This document shows positions 31,920 to 43,420 of a DNA stretch of 64,000 bases, piece by piece; position 1 is the first letter of the stretch, and every line of letters begins with the position of its first letter. Source of the DNA: Clarkia xantiana subsp. parviflora (taxonomy: Eukaryota; Streptophyta; Magnoliopsida; Myrtales; Onagraceae); the NCBI GenBank assembly GCA_036873135.1, contig JAPTYO010000023.1, forward strand, positions 6,645,834 through 6,709,833, in the 5' to 3' direction. The notes under the pieces were generated by a model, which made no database searches, was not told where the DNA came from, and saw nothing but the letters and a program-made list of their open reading frames with translations. The position numbers were made by a program, and so were the translations under genes.

Positions 31920-33000
31920 CACTCTTTATTTGGTAGCCGATTAAACGGTGGCTGTGACCCGTACTTTATTTTTCGCCTCAATGCGGGAGTATTTGTAGCC
32001 ATTTGGAGGGTGACTGTGACCCTTTTCTCACTGTCTTCGATGTTGCGGGAGCTCTTTTGATTGTAGCCATTTGGTAGGGGTGAAACCGGACCGGTCGGAC
32101 CGGTTTTTTGCTTGGTTCGGTCGGTTACCCATATTTTCGGTCCGGTTTTTTTTTCTTTAAAAATCCGACCAAAAAACCGTATGAGGAAAAATAAACCGTC
32201 CATTGGTAGTACGGTTTTTTCGGTTCGGTTTTCGGTTTAAACCGAAAATCCAAAATTAACAATTTCCATTTAAAATTCTCATTATTTTCATGGAATTTAT
32301 CAAACCGAAATGAAAAATAGCGTCAATTAATATAATTAAATAAATTATAAAACAAAATTAGAAAAAATAATCTTCATAAGTGACTATTTTATAATTTTTG
32401 TTAACCTAATTAATTAATTATATTGATTAATATCAAGTAATATAGTATATATTTTACATATGTAGTTAGCATAACGGTCGGTTCGGTCCCCACGGTCCTC
32501 AAAACTCAAAATCCGAACCGAACCGAAAAACCGAACTAGAGTAAAAAAATCCGACCAAAAACCAAACCGTATATTTCGGATTCGGTTTTTTTGGTCCGGA
32601 CCGGTTCGGTTTTCACCGGTTTTTCGGACCAACCGGATTTTGGTTTCACCCCTACCATTTGGAGGGTGGCTGTGGCCCTTTTTATTCTCCCGCCCTCACA
32701 GGGTTCGCGGGGTCACTCTTTTATTTGTAGCCGTTTGGAGGGTGGCCGTGGCCCTTTCACCTATTTACCGCTTTTGACGTTGCAGGAGCGCTCTTTATCT
32801 GTAGCCATTTGAAGGGTGGCTGTGGCCCTTTCTTTGTAGTCGTTTTAGGGACGAGTGTGACCATTTTTATCTGTAGTTGATTCAGGGACAACTGTGACCC
32901 TTTTATTTCTTCAGTGCTCTCACAAAATATGCATGTGCACTCTCTTTATTTTTATCGGTAGCCAATTAAAGGGCGGCTGTGACCCTAAAAAAAGATTTTT
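31920..33000 (-). repeat. Diverged repeats 'TAGCC-TTTGGAGGGTGGCTGTGACCC' in element D
   Basis: About ten degenerate units (for example near 31930, 32005, 32660, 32730, 32800, 32835, 32890, 32965). They are interrupted by the MITE at 32075-32654, which inserted in one unit. Confidence 0.65.
32075..32654. mobile_element. hAT-like MITE in element D (580 bp)
   Basis: Terminal inverted repeats TAGGGGTGAAACC / GGTTTCACCCCTA and an exact 8-bp duplication CCATTTGG at 32067-32074 and 32655-32662. An 8-bp duplication points to the hAT superfamily. The inner part is rich in CGGACCGGTT/AACCGGTCCG motifs, so it could fold on itself. No transposase. Confidence 0.88.
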
Positions 33001-33130
33001 GCTTTTTTTTTTTTTTTTGAGGACGAAAATTTAGCGAAAATAATCAACAACAATTATGTACATGCCCCTAGTGGCAAATCTGAAATTTCTAATTCAAAAC
33101 ATCTTCTAGAGAATGACTCAGTTGATTGAG

Positions 33131-33653
33131 TCAAAACATGTCGATCGTGTCGACGCCCTGGATGGACCTTACAACCAATGGATGACGTAGATAGTGATTT
33201 CTAATCTCGGCTTCTCGAGTGCCGCGGTTATTGCTCAATCTCGTCCGGGGATGCCCCATGGCTAGCACCAATCGGGTTAGCCTCGTCACATTCTGTATGA
33301 ATGGTCTGGTTGATGAACACACATGGATGGTGTTTAGTTTGGCACAGTAGTCCGCAAATGGTAAATGCGTAGATATTGCACGAGGTATCTGGGATAAATT
33401 TGACAGCTTGCGGCGAGCAAAGGGCCGTGCACGAGATGTGCTCTTCAGGGGCTTTGATTTGGATGATATCCGAGCTGCACAATGAGGAAGGAAAAAAACT
33501 CAAATTTTGGGGAGAAAATTGATCACGACTTCTCTTACCTGGGTGCCTGACATATTTAATGGAAATTTGCTCCATATATGAATGGATCTGTTGCATCTTC
33601 CGTCTTCTTTCTTCATATGGCGGTTGTGCTCGATCTGAACGGGGATATACCAT
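33131..33653 (-). pseudogene. Short second reading frame of element D with a candidate intron
   Basis: Downstream of gag in element direction. The frame from about 33653 (YPRSDRAQPPYEERRRKMQQ) runs to VRHPG. A consensus donor CAG|GTAAGA at 33538 and an acceptor (T-rich, TGTGCAG) at 33475 define a 64-nt intron. The join is in frame with a frame that stays open to 33131 and contains CSSTRPFIQNVTRLTRLVLA. Not recognised; it does not look like protease or reverse transcriptase. It could be a relic of the Ogre region, where a sense intron is known. Confidence 0.4.
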
Positions 33654-34030
33654 TTAGTTGACCAGTTTAGACGTCACCGTATAATGGATGTACGACTTGG
33701 TTCGGGAAGGCGCATGTATTCCCTGTATGGATATTTTGATCACTGGGTGATTTGAATCCTTCATCGGCCGTCTTGACGGGCTTGGTAGTCCATGACTTAG
33801 GAACATCGACTCAAGAAAGACTGAATTGTCAATCGACTTGCCTCATTCCTAAAAAAAGAAAACCAATTAAACAAACTCAAATATAGGGATTTATTTATAT
33901 TGATTAGATCATGATAATATCCCGCTTTCCTATGCGGGGCTCATGATCTTGCCGCGCAAGGAGTACATAAATGAAAAGTTTATTCATTGCTAAAAAACGA
34001 ATGTAACGCTAAGAGGTTTCTCGAGAGAAA

Positions 34031-35571
34031 TTATGCGGACGAGGCCGAAGGGGTGTTGGCGTCAGCCGACGGAACTGAGTTAAGAATCAAAAGCTTATGG
34101 TCAATGAGATCCTGGATCCTATGCCTCAGACGCGAGCAATCCTCAGTTGAGTGACCAATTATCCCCATGTGAAACTCACACTTCGAGTTTGGATCATTGT
34201 TGGGTATCCTTGAAGAGGTCTTCCAAACCTCAGGACCAATGAGACCCTGAGCAAGTGCTTTCTGATATACTTTGGTGGCCGATACTGGTAAAGGTGTGAA
34301 TTTTCTAGACTCCCGCATCTTGTTCACAGTCCGGTTTTCAGGTCCACCCACGGCGGGGGTTTGCGGAGCTTGTGTCTGGTAGACTGCACCTACCGTTGCG
34401 TCTTTGGATGACCAGTTCTTGGAACCTCCCTTTTTGGTTATATCCTCTTGTTGACTCCTGGAGGGGTCTTCAAGTTTTCCAGCTCGAAAGCCATGCTCTA
34501 CCATTTCTCCGGATTTCACCAAATCAGCAAAGTTGGCTGAAACATGCCCTAACAAATGGGAGTAATATGCCCCGTTAAGAGTGCCGATGAACATGGACAC
34601 TGCTTCTGCGTCTTCCAGTGGTGGTCGGACTCCAGCGACTTTCTCTCTCCAAGTCTGCATATAGCTTCTAAATGATTGCCCCCCTTCAATCTCCATGCTT
34701 TGGAGGTCCATGCGGGTCGGAGCTGTATCCAAGTTGAACTTATACTGGCGAACGAAAGTGTTAGCCATCTCTTCCCACGTCGAGATATCACCGGCCTTCA
34801 AGCTGACGAACCAAACCAAAGCTGCTCCTTTCAAGCTCTCCTGGAACGTCTGGATCAAGAACTTCTCATACTGCCGATAAGGGGCCATCTTTGCAAGGTA
34901 AATCATCAGGTGGACAATGGGATTACCGGTGCCATCATACTTCTCAAAGTCGGGGACTTTGAACTTCTCCGGTCTTGACATGTCGGGGAAAAGGCATAGG
35001 TCGGAGTAGCCAATGCCTCCATACTGCTCAAGTCTGGACAAAACCTTCATCTTTTCCTCCATTTTCTTCAAGCGGCGATCCTGTTCGGATTCGATTACAG
35101 GTGACGATGTGGGTGCATTTGTGCCGATTGCACCTCCTTGATTAACATGTCATACATTACCGTCGGTTTCGGAAGGACATGCGGCTTTGATGAAGATTGA
35201 TCAGGAATGACCAAAACAGGGGGTTGGTCATGAAGGGGTTCTATCGTGGCGTCGGGAAGCACGGTTGTAACAGGCATTGGAGGTCCAGTGTTCGCCACAG
35301 GTGTTGTGGAGGATTCTGGACTCGAGGTCGCTGTCAGCAAGGCCGGTTTTAGAGTATCGTTGGTCGATCGAGCCCCGAGGAGTTCCATGATGCGCTCCAT
35401 GTTTACAGACATGGATGCCATATCCTGATGCATTTTAGCATTAGCCGTCTCAATCTCGGCTATTCGTTCCTCTTGTTGCTGGATCTTCTGAGCGTCCTCC
35501 ATGTTAGTGGTTTGTCGCGTGATGGCCAGTAATACCTGCGCGGAAAATGTGATATTCAGAATATGAAACAC
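34031..35571 (-). pseudogene. Gag of element D (Ogre/Tat type), frame shifted near its N-terminus
   Basis: Two minus-strand frames, 35571-35095 and 35071-34031, overlap in meaning: the second frame is already open before its first codon (ESEQDRRLKKMEEKM), so one shift between about 35170 and 35090 splits them. The N-terminal part has a coiled-coil (EERIAEIETANAKMHQDMAS). The gag core is PEKFKVPDFEKYDGTGNPIV, FQESLKGAALVWFVSL, WEEMANTFVRQYKFNLD and GQSFRSYMQTWREKVAGV. A zinc-finger-like CEFHMGIIGHSTEDC is near the C-terminus. It would form the capsid; the protein stops at 34031 after an Ala/Ser tail with no protease. Confidence 0.85.
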
Positions 35572-36586
35572 AAGATGTCATGCATGATTGTTTTGAAAGT
35601 AATGTGTCATTCAACTCATCATATTTTGAAAAAATGTTTTGTAACTAAAATATGTTTCTAAGACACTTTACACAACTACGAAACTTGGTTAAAACGTGTC
35701 GAGTTCTTGCCCCAAAATCCGAGCGAAGGTAATGCAATAAGCTTTTTTAAAATGGTTTCACTTTTTACCGTTTGTTCGGAATTTGGAACGAGCACTTAAC
35801 TCTGACGTTTCTATTTTAAACGATTACAGCGCTCCACTCTACGAGGTATTTCTTCGATAGTCTTGCTCTGCGTTCATCATGCTGGTCTGAATCTGGTCAA
35901 AGTCAGCCTTGAAAAATGTAAGGGCCGTGATACGAAGGCAATTCGCAGTTTTCTCATTCTTACAGAAAATAGTGTGTAAAGCATTTTAGAAACGATGATT
36001 TGAATGACACATTTTTTGGGAAAATATGATGCATGCTTGTAACGTAAATTTCCATTAATACGCGTTGTACAATCACATATGGTACAAAAAAAAAAAATAA
36101 AGATTACATCGAGACCCATGTCCTATACGTGAAAATTTCTAGGGGTCGAGAACAATTAGAATAAGATCACACGCAAGTACGCATAGCGGCAGGATCGAAG
36201 CTTCGGGTGTGTGTTTTTGCTTTGTTCTACAAGGTAGGCTCCACTGATAGGTTCCCGACAAGGTGGTTTCCTCACCCCATCATAGGGATCATAGGACCTT
36301 CACAAGCGAGTAGAGTTTTTCCGAGCCGTACCGGCGGCCCGGCCGCTCCGGTCGTACCGTACTAAACCTCCGGGGTTCCTAGTCGCCTTGGGTTTTAGGC
36401 GTTTTGGTGATTATTCTAAAGTGATGTGTGTGCGGGTTCAACAAAGAAACATAAGTTAGTAAAATAAAAAGTTCCGCACCTATCACATAAAAAATCAAAG
36501 TTAGAATAACAGAGTTATACAAAAAAAAAAAAAAAAAACTAAAAAATGGAAAATAAGCAAATATACAAAGCCCGGACCCTCTAAAC
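35572..36586 (-). other. 5' leader of element D
   Basis: Between the primer site and gag. It holds short A runs (36085, 36522) and no recognisable gene. Confidence 0.5.
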
Positions 36587-36605
36587 GTCCCCAGCAGAGT
36601 CGCCA
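36587..36605 (-). other. Primer-binding site of element D
   Basis: The minus strand reads TGGCGACTCTGCTGGGGAC, three bases after the LTR end. This is the primer sequence used by Ogre-type elements (tRNA-Arg, from memory). Confidence 0.85.
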
Positions 36606-36608
36606 AAT

Positions 36609-37901
36609 TGTCGGACCTAAAATCTGACATATGGGGAATTACGTTTTGAAAACGTGCAATTTTAAAAAGAGTCGCCACTAGTTAATTAAGGCTAACTAGA
36701 ATCCTAAATTGCCTAAACGAATAACGAATTAAACGCTAGGTCTAAAATCAGTCTACGATCAGAAATTCAAGTTCGGGGGTTCTATTACGAATTAAGAAAA
36801 ATTATTTTCTAATTACGCCCTTTCGGTACTTAATTAACCTATTTGCCAATTTTAAAATTTAAATACACGTTACGACTAATTAATCTAATGTTAACTAACT
36901 TTTATACATGAGTTTTTACTAACGACAAATTTAAACCTAAAAAAAAAATATTAAGCATCTAAAACTCCTAATTATGTTAAAATCTAAACGAAAATTAAAC
37001 ATGCTCAAAATTATGACACAAAAATTACATGTCACATACATATGTACCATAACACATGTTATCTAATTAATTTACATCTAACTTTCTAATTAACATGGTA
37101 TAATAACACCCATAATAATAATAACAATATATAATAATAAAATCAGTAAAAAAAAAAAAAAAACAGACAGCAGCAGAACGACACCTACCTACAACACCGG
37201 GAGATGATGGCCAAGGCAGCAGAATGGATTCCGGCGACCCGAGATGGCAACGACAGCGGCGGCCCGTCTCCGTCAAGGCTCGTCACAGCGATCCGGCGAA
37301 GTGGGCGCGGCGAGCAGCGGCGGGTCCGACGGGCTCCGGGATTAGATCTAACAGCAGCAGCAGCCGGTGGTGCAGGACAGACGACGGCAACAGCAGCAGC
37401 TCGTGGGGGCGTCGCGGTCTGGCGGCTTCAGGCGGCGGGGCGGCGCGATTTTGGGAGGTCCGGTGACCAGGCGAGTGACGGGGCGGCCGGAGCTCCGGCG
37501 ACCTGACTTCCGACAGGATGGGATGCTGAAATTGAATTTTTTGCACGAATTTCTAGACAAAATAATATTTTATTCATGTAGTAATTTTCTGTGTATTTTT
37601 TTTACATAGAATAGGTACCTATTTATAGGTAAATTGACACCCAAAAATTAGGAAATCAATATTCCCTCAATATTCACCCTATTAAATCCGAAAATATATA
37701 TATATAAATATATATATATTATATATTTTCTGATTTATTACATCATATTTATTGCATATGTATTGTCATAATTTAAACTGAGCCTATTTTTGGCAATCGC
37801 GTGACCTTCCATATTTAAATACTTCCTTTTTTAAACGCGTTACACATAACAATTTTAACATGTTACATACGTGTCGCGCGTACCAAAATTAGGTGTTTAC
37901 A
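36609..37901 (-). mobile_element. 5' LTR of element D (1293 bp)
   Basis: Right copy, matching 29317-30609 except for scattered substitutions, a 13-15 bp indel near 36893 and a TA-run length change near 37697. TATA box at 37620-37627 (minus). Confidence 0.92.
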
Positions 37902-38530
37902 GAGTGTACAGGCGCGGGACCCCAAACATCAGAATAAATAATTTCTAATGGTCGAGTGCTCATAAGCGATGAAGTAAAGAACGGAAGTCTGTGACTTTTA
38001 TTGCAAGAACAAGCATTACATGAGCCTTTATTGTGTTTATTTACAGCATGAATATAATGACGAAAAAGATAGTCTAGGGTTTTGGACGCTGGATGCCCTA
38101 GACGGTCATGCCAATAGCTTGTCTTGTTTGAAGTAGTCACCATGGCCTTCGGAGGAGCAGTCAAGGAAGCAAGCTCGTAAACACCATCTTTATTTATCCC
38201 ACGGAATAGAGACGTCCCCGTGCGAAGATCCTTCACCACAAAATAATTCGGAAAAAATTCAATTGATGCACCGTTAGTCTTACAAAATTGCGAGACCGAT
38301 ATAAGGTTTCGTATGATAGTCGGCACACATAACACATTAGATAATAAAAATGATCCAGATGAAGTTGAGATTGAAGTTTGACCAGTATGAGTGACGGGAA
38401 GACCATTACCGTTGCCGACCATGAGATCATCAGGTCCATCATAGTCATAGTAAATAGGTAAGTTATGGAGGTTGGGCGTTACATGATGCGAAGCACCTGA
38501 GTCAATCAACCACGAACCGCTAGATTCCAT
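37902..38530 (-). pseudogene. Copia E protease and pre-integrase region
   Basis: Minus-strand frame with protease motif WLIDSGASHHVT (codons 7-18), later NVLCVPTIIRNLISVSQF, then the GAG-pre-integrase box YWHDRLGHPASKTLDYL with CNACSCNKSHRLPF. The start of integrase is IIYSDVWGPAPVHS, where element D interrupts. The reading continues at 29311 with SIDGFLYYVIFVDHF. The catalytic DSG is intact. Confidence 0.88.
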
Positions 38531-39142
38531 GTCCCGAGACGTGAAGTGCGCAACTGGAGGATCCGAGCGAGAAGCGACACGACAAGTTTTAGCAGTGTGA
38601 CCGTGGCGATCACAAAGCTGACATATAACTTGTCCTTGGTTGCTATCGCTGTAAGAGTTGGAACGTGAATTGCCTTGTCCCTCGGAGTGTGAACGTTGAT
38701 TGCTATGTCCATGATAGTGGGAGCCAAAGTCATTAAATTGCTATTGTTGCCTAAATTGATTAAACCGTCCCTGGTTAGACCGATTTCCATGTCTCTGATT
38801 GGACCGTCCCTGCCGGTTCTGATTAGCATATTGACGTTGATAGTTTTTATGGGCATAGTGTGTTGTCACAGGATGTGAGTCTTGATTATCATTGCGATGT
38901 AAAAATCGTTCGTGTTCCTGTAACTTGTCATGAAGCTCCTCAAAAAGAATTGGGTTGTCTCGTGCTGTAATTGCAGCCGAGATGTCTTTAAACTCGTGAT
39001 CGAGTCCATTAAGTGTATGAATAACAAGATCAATATCATCCAAAGGTGAACCAATAATGGTGAGTTCATCCGAAATCGACTTAATTTGGCTCATATATTC
39101 AGCAATTGATTTCGTACCTTTGGTGAGTTTTGATAGTGTCAC
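38531..39142 (-). pseudogene. Copia E gag C-terminal half
   Basis: The frame 39142-38741 carries IAEYMSQIKSISDELTIIGS and the UBN2-type gag end (HTLNGLDHEFKDISAAITAR). An Asn/Gln/Arg-rich linker follows, then in a shifted frame (38750-38580) a region ending CQLCDRHGHTAKTC-like, which would be the zinc knuckle. Element F splits gag upstream at 39140, and the N-terminal half is at 44132-44517. Confidence 0.75.
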
Positions 39143-39254
39143 TTACAATTTAGAGAGCTGTTATTCCTCGACACATCTAGGGTTGAGCAGAGACTTATAT
39201 ATATAGTGTAGATCCTTATCCTTAATGATAGCAATAATATCTCTATCTCTAACA
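39141..39254 (-). mobile_element. 3' LTR of element F (114 bp)
   Basis: In element direction begins TGTTAGAGATAG after the purine tract and ends TTGTAAGT. Almost the same as 44014-44127. Unusual in not ending in CA; the boundary is fixed by the duplication GTGTC. Confidence 0.88.
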
Positions 39255-39261
39255 CTCCCCC

Positions 39262-40818
39262 TCAAGCTGGAGCATACATATCATGTGTACCAAGCTTGCT
39301 ACAAATATACTGACTCCGAGAGCCACCAAGGGCTTTAGTGAGAATATCAGCTAGTTGATTACTAGAACTAACAGATTCGGTGGCAATTATCTTGGAGACG
39401 ATCTTCTCGCGGATAAAGTGGCAGTCGACTTCTATATGTTTGGTTCTCTCATGGAAGACTGGATTTGAGGCTATGTGTAGAGCTGCTTGGTTGTCACAAT
39501 AAAGTTTCATTGGTTTATTATCTCCAATCCTCAACTCTTGAAGAAGTTGTTTGACCCAAAGAAGCTCACACGTACCAACTGCCATGGCCCTATACTCTGC
39601 TTCAGCACTAGAACGAGCAACAACGTTCTGTTTCTTACTTTTCCACGATATTAGATTTCCTCCGAGAAAGACACAATAACCAGACGTAGACCTTCTGTCT
39701 ACTGGACAACCTACCCAATCAGCATCAGTGTAAGCCACCACTTCAGTGTTTCCTTTATCTTTATATATCAACCCTTGACCTGGAGCCTTCTTGACATATC
39801 GAAGTATTCGCATCACCGCTTGCCAGTGTTCAACACATGGAGATTGCATGAATTGGCTGACCACCCCTACTGCAAACGAGATGTCTGGTCTAGTGATAGT
39901 GAGATAGACCAATTTGCCCACCAATCTTCTATATCTTTCAGGGTTATCAAATAACTCCCCCTGATTCGGAAGTAGTTTACTATTCGGATCCATGGGACTA
40001 CCAACAGGTCTACAATCCAACATGCCCGTTTCTTCAAGAATATCTAGTGCATACTTCCTTTGAGAAATGCAAATATCATTCGTTGATTGAGCAACTTCAA
40101 TTCCAAGGAAATATTTAAGACTCCCTAAATCTTTGGTCTGGAAGTGACTGAATAAGTGCGTCTTCAGCTGTTTAATCTTCTCATGATCGCTCCCAGTAAT
40201 AATAATGTCATCGACATAGACGATTAGATACACGCAAAGACCAGAGGAAGAGTGTGAGTAGAAGACAGAATGGTCAGTTTCACTCCGACTCATCCCAAAT
40301 TTCTGAATAACAGAGCTGAATTTTCCAAACCATGCCCGTGGTGATTGCTTGAGTCCATATAAAGAGCGATGCAGCTTACAAACAAGTCCTGACTCCCCCT
40401 GAGCAACAAATCCAGGTGGTTGCTCCATATAAATCTCTTCTTCAAGCTCTCCATGAAGGAATGCGTTTTTAATATCTAACTGATGCAACGGCCAATGCTG
40501 GATAGCTGCAATAGAGAGAAGTAACCGTACAGAAGGAATCTTTGCTACGGGAGAAAACGTATCCCCATAATCTAGACCATAAACTTGAGTATAGCCTTTG
40601 GCCACAAGACGTGCTTTAAGGCGGTCAATTTGACCATCAGCTCCAACTTTGATAGCAAACACCCATCTACAACCAACAGTTTTCTTTTCCGGCGGCAATC
40701 GGACCAAATCCCATGTACCACTTTGCTCCAATGCCTGCATCTCGTCAATCATGGCTTGCTTCCATCCGGGATGAGCAAGCGCCTCACGAACAGTTTTGGG
40801 AATAGTAACGGAAGACAA
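39262..40818 (-). CDS. Element F reverse transcriptase and RNase H (518 open codons)
   Basis: Open frame, C-terminal part of the polyprotein. Reverse transcriptase: WKQAMIDEMQALEQSGTWDL, KARLVAKGYTQVYGLDYGDT, QLDIKNAFLHGELEEEIYM, LYGLKQSPRAWF and LIVYVDDIIITGSD (catalytic Asp pair). RNase H: AYTDADWVGCPVDRRSTSGY, SSAEAEYRAMA, LYCDNQAALHIA, RTKHIEVDCHFIRE and LADILTKALGG. All catalytic residues seen are present. Upstream, the hAT-like insert separates it from integrase; removing the insert and one copy of GATGAAAC restores continuity, so this ORF was part of one polyprotein. Confidence 0.9.
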   Translation of the reverse strand: MSSVTIPKTVREALAHPGWKQAMIDEMQALEQSGTWDLVRLPPEKKTVGCRWVFAIKVGADGQIDRLKARLVAKGYTQVYGLDYGDTFSPVAKIPSVRLLLSIAAIQHWPLHQLDIKNAFLHGELEEEIYMEQPPGFVAQGESGLVCKLHRSLYGLKQSPRAWFGKFSSVIQKFGMSRSETDHSVFYSHSSSGLCVYLIVYVDDIIITGSDHEKIKQLKTHLFSHFQTKDLGSLKYFLGIEVAQSTNDICISQRKYALDILEETGMLDCRPVGSPMDPNSKLLPNQGELFDNPERYRRLVGKLVYLTITRPDISFAVGVVSQFMQSPCVEHWQAVMRILRYVKKAPGQGLIYKDKGNTEVVAYTDADWVGCPVDRRSTSGYCVFLGGNLISWKSKKQNVVARSSAEAEYRAMAVGTCELLWVKQLLQELRIGDNKPMKLYCDNQAALHIASNPVFHERTKHIEVDCHFIREKIVSKIIATESVSSSNQLADILTKALGGSRSQYICSKLGTHDMYAPA

Positions 40819-40827
40819 TGATGAAAC

Positions 40828-41692
40828 CTATGTAGTTAAAAACTCGCTTTTAAGTCGTAAAAACGTACGTTTTTACGTTTCTAACTAAGAAAACGAACTA
40901 AATCGTAATTAGAATCGTGTTCTAGGTGGAAACGCATAAAAACGGACATAGAGTCGTGAAGTCGTGGAAAAACGGCGTCTTTGTACGTCTTGACCGTTTC
41001 TATTATTAATCTTTAGCCTATTCTAACTTTTGAAGAAAAATGGGCCAAGTAATTGTTTAAAGCCCAAATAAGAATTGACTTTAGCCTAGAAAAATAGCAT
41101 GCATACCATCGTCCTAAATAATAGTGCTGGCCAAAAAAAAATTACAGTAAAAGAAAATAGTGCTAGAATATCAACCGATCAACTTCGTTTGACAAATGCA
41201 TTATTTATGCTTTTTTTAATAAATATATCTTCAATTTATCATCCTAAGCAAAAAAACTATATTTATTACTTACGTATATTATAGTATATAATTTTTAAAT
41301 AAAAATATTCATAATCACAAATAAAATAAATAAAAATATTCTTCTAAAAGATTAAACTTTATAATTAGGTTTCACTATCATCTGTTTTGGAATTTTAAAT
41401 TAGACATACGGTTTCTTAACTCGTTGATGCTTAAAGTAATTTTTTTTAAAAAAAATTGATACGTGATGAAAATGTCGATTGTAGAGCATGTTTAGAGTGA
41501 TATTTAATTGTGTTGATTGTTACTATTTTTACGTTTTTTCACATGATAACACATATGTACATTTCTAAATATCCATTTCTAATTTAACTTTAGTGTAAAC
41601 ATAGAAACTTACGTTTCTACGATACGACTCTACGAATCGACTCTACCTGCTATTTTCCGTCTCTACGTAGAAACTCGTTTTTGACTGCATAG
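40828..41692. mobile_element. hAT-like non-autonomous element in F (865 bp)
   Basis: Exact 8-bp duplication GATGAAAC (40820-40827 and 41693-41700). Terminal inverted repeats CTATGTAGTTAAAAAC and, reversed, CTATGCAGTCAAAAAC. Subterminal regions are rich in ACGTTTTTACG/CTACGTAGA-like short inverted motifs on both sides, a hAT trait. The interior is AT-rich and no transposase was seen. Confidence 0.85.
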
Positions 41693-43420
41693 GATGAAAC
41701 AAAAGCAAAGTGGGATGGAGAAAGCCGATGAAAACTAAAAAAGTTATAAATAGGATGAGTGTTACGAGTGGATCTACTTCCCTTTCGAAGGGCAATGGGC
41801 AACTCTTCGGATGAGTCAGGCTTGTCTGTAGTCGGTTCAGACACTCGAGATGGAGTAGGAACTGTAGAGGTCTCTATTGCAGTAGACTGTCTCTGTCGAC
41901 GTTGATATTGAAGAAGAGGCGGTGGATCAACCGATGAAGATGGAACTTCTATCACAACGGAAGGAGATTGTGGAGCCTCTGACACAAGTGGAGGAGAGGG
42001 ACGCATTTCTGACACAATCGGAGATGGAGTTTGTATCGGAAATGATGGTGGACTCATGATAGGAAGTGATAACACATCCAGTATAGATGATGACTCGGCT
42101 ATGGAAAGAGGGAAATATGGCGTGTCTTCAAAGAATGTGACATCCGCGGACATATAGTATCGGTTCTTGATCGGAGAATAACAACGATATCCTTTCTGCA
42201 ACCTGGAATATCCTAAAAAAACGCACTTGATAGCACGTGCAGCAAGTTTGTCAAGTCCTGGAGAAAGATCATGAACATAGCAGGTAGAGCCAAATACACG
42301 GGAGTTCACATGAAATAATGGTTCCTTGGGAAACATAATAGAGTATGGAACTTTATTACCAAGGGAAGACGAAGGCATTCTGTTTATCAAATGACAAGCT
42401 GTTAAAACAGCATCACCCCAATAACGGACTGGCACGTTTTTATGGAGCAATAATGTGCGTGCAGTATCAATCAGATGCCTGTTTTTTTCGTTCGGCAATA
42501 CCATTTTGTTGCGGTGTATGAGGACATGTGGACTGATGTAGAATTCCATGTTGACTCAGAAATGATGAAAACGTTCCCGAGAAATATTCTCTTGCATTAT
42601 CACTGCGAAGAATTTTGACTTTTTTACCAAACCGTGTCTGAATTTCAGCAAAAAAGGACTGGAATATAGGAAATAGCTCGGAACGTTCTTTCATTAAATA
42701 TATCCAAGTGCAGCGGGAGAATTCATCAATGAAAGTGACGAAGTACTTATACCCAGCATGGGTAGGTACACGACTAGGACCCCAAATATCAGAATGTATA
42801 ACAGAAAAAGGAGAATTGACCATGGTTTCACCATGACTTCCGAAGCTAGATCGAATATGTTTCCCGAGTTGACATGATTCACATTGTAATGTTTTGAGCT
42901 TATCCAGTTTGGGAACCATTTGCTGAAGTTTGGACAAACTGGGATGACCAAGACGATAGTGAAGAAGGTTTGGAGACTCTGCAGCACAAATAATTGAGGA
43001 TGACTTAAGGTAGTAAAGTCCTCCTGTTTCATATCCCACCGCAATTGTTCTTCTGGTACTAAGTTCACGTATAACAAGTGAGTCTTTACTGAAGGTTATT
43101 GAACAATTGAATGAACGTACCAGTTTGCTGACAGAGATGAGGTTGAAAGGGCAACCAGGGATGTATAAAACAGACTCCAAGGATAGAGAAGACATTGGTG
43201 AGACTTTACCAATTCCCTTGGGAGCAACTCTAGAGCCATTTGCAAGAGTAATTTGATTACTAGAGTTTAATGGAGATATAGAGTCAAAAGAGGAAAGGTT
43301 ACCCGTTATGTGGTCTGAAGCACCTGAATCAATAATCCATAGATTTTGAGTATTACCAGACTGAGAGATGCAAGCGGTAGAACTAGTAGTTGCGGATGCT
43401 TGAACTTGTGCTCCCTGCAT
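41693..43420 (-). pseudogene. Element F protease and integrase, one homopolymer frame shift
   Basis: The frame 43420-42467 has protease LWIIDSGASDHITG and GAG-pre-integrase LLHYRLGHPSLSKLQQMVPK with CESCQLGKH. The integrase core follows: VIHSDIWGPSR (Asp), LRSDNAREYF (Asp) and HTPQQNGIAERK (Glu). At the run of T at 42482-42488 the frame shifts by one and resumes as frame 42549-41693 (NRHLIDTARTLLLHKNVPVR, FGSTCYVHDLSPGLDKLAAR, GYSRLQKGYRCYSP). A Ser/Pro-rich linker follows and ends at the hAT insert. Apart from this shift it looks recent. Confidence 0.87.

Larger units (their letters stand above)
29317..37901 (-). mobile_element. Ogre/Tat-like element D without pol (8.6 kb)
   Basis: LTRs 29317-30609 and 36609-37901 (1293 bp each) with exact GAGTG duplications (29312-29316 and 37902-37906). 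On the minus strand the primer site TGGCGACTCTGCTGGGGAC (36587-36605) follows the 5' LTR and the purine tract AAAGAGGGGAAGCC (30610-30623) precedes the 3' LTR. That primer site is typical of Ogre-type elements. Gag is at 35571-34031. A small spliced-looking frame is at 33653-33131. The 3' region has several tandem arrays and a hAT-like MITE. No protease, reverse transcriptase or integrase was seen, so it is a TR-GAG type. The LTRs differ at roughly two dozen bases by eye. Confidence 0.9.
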
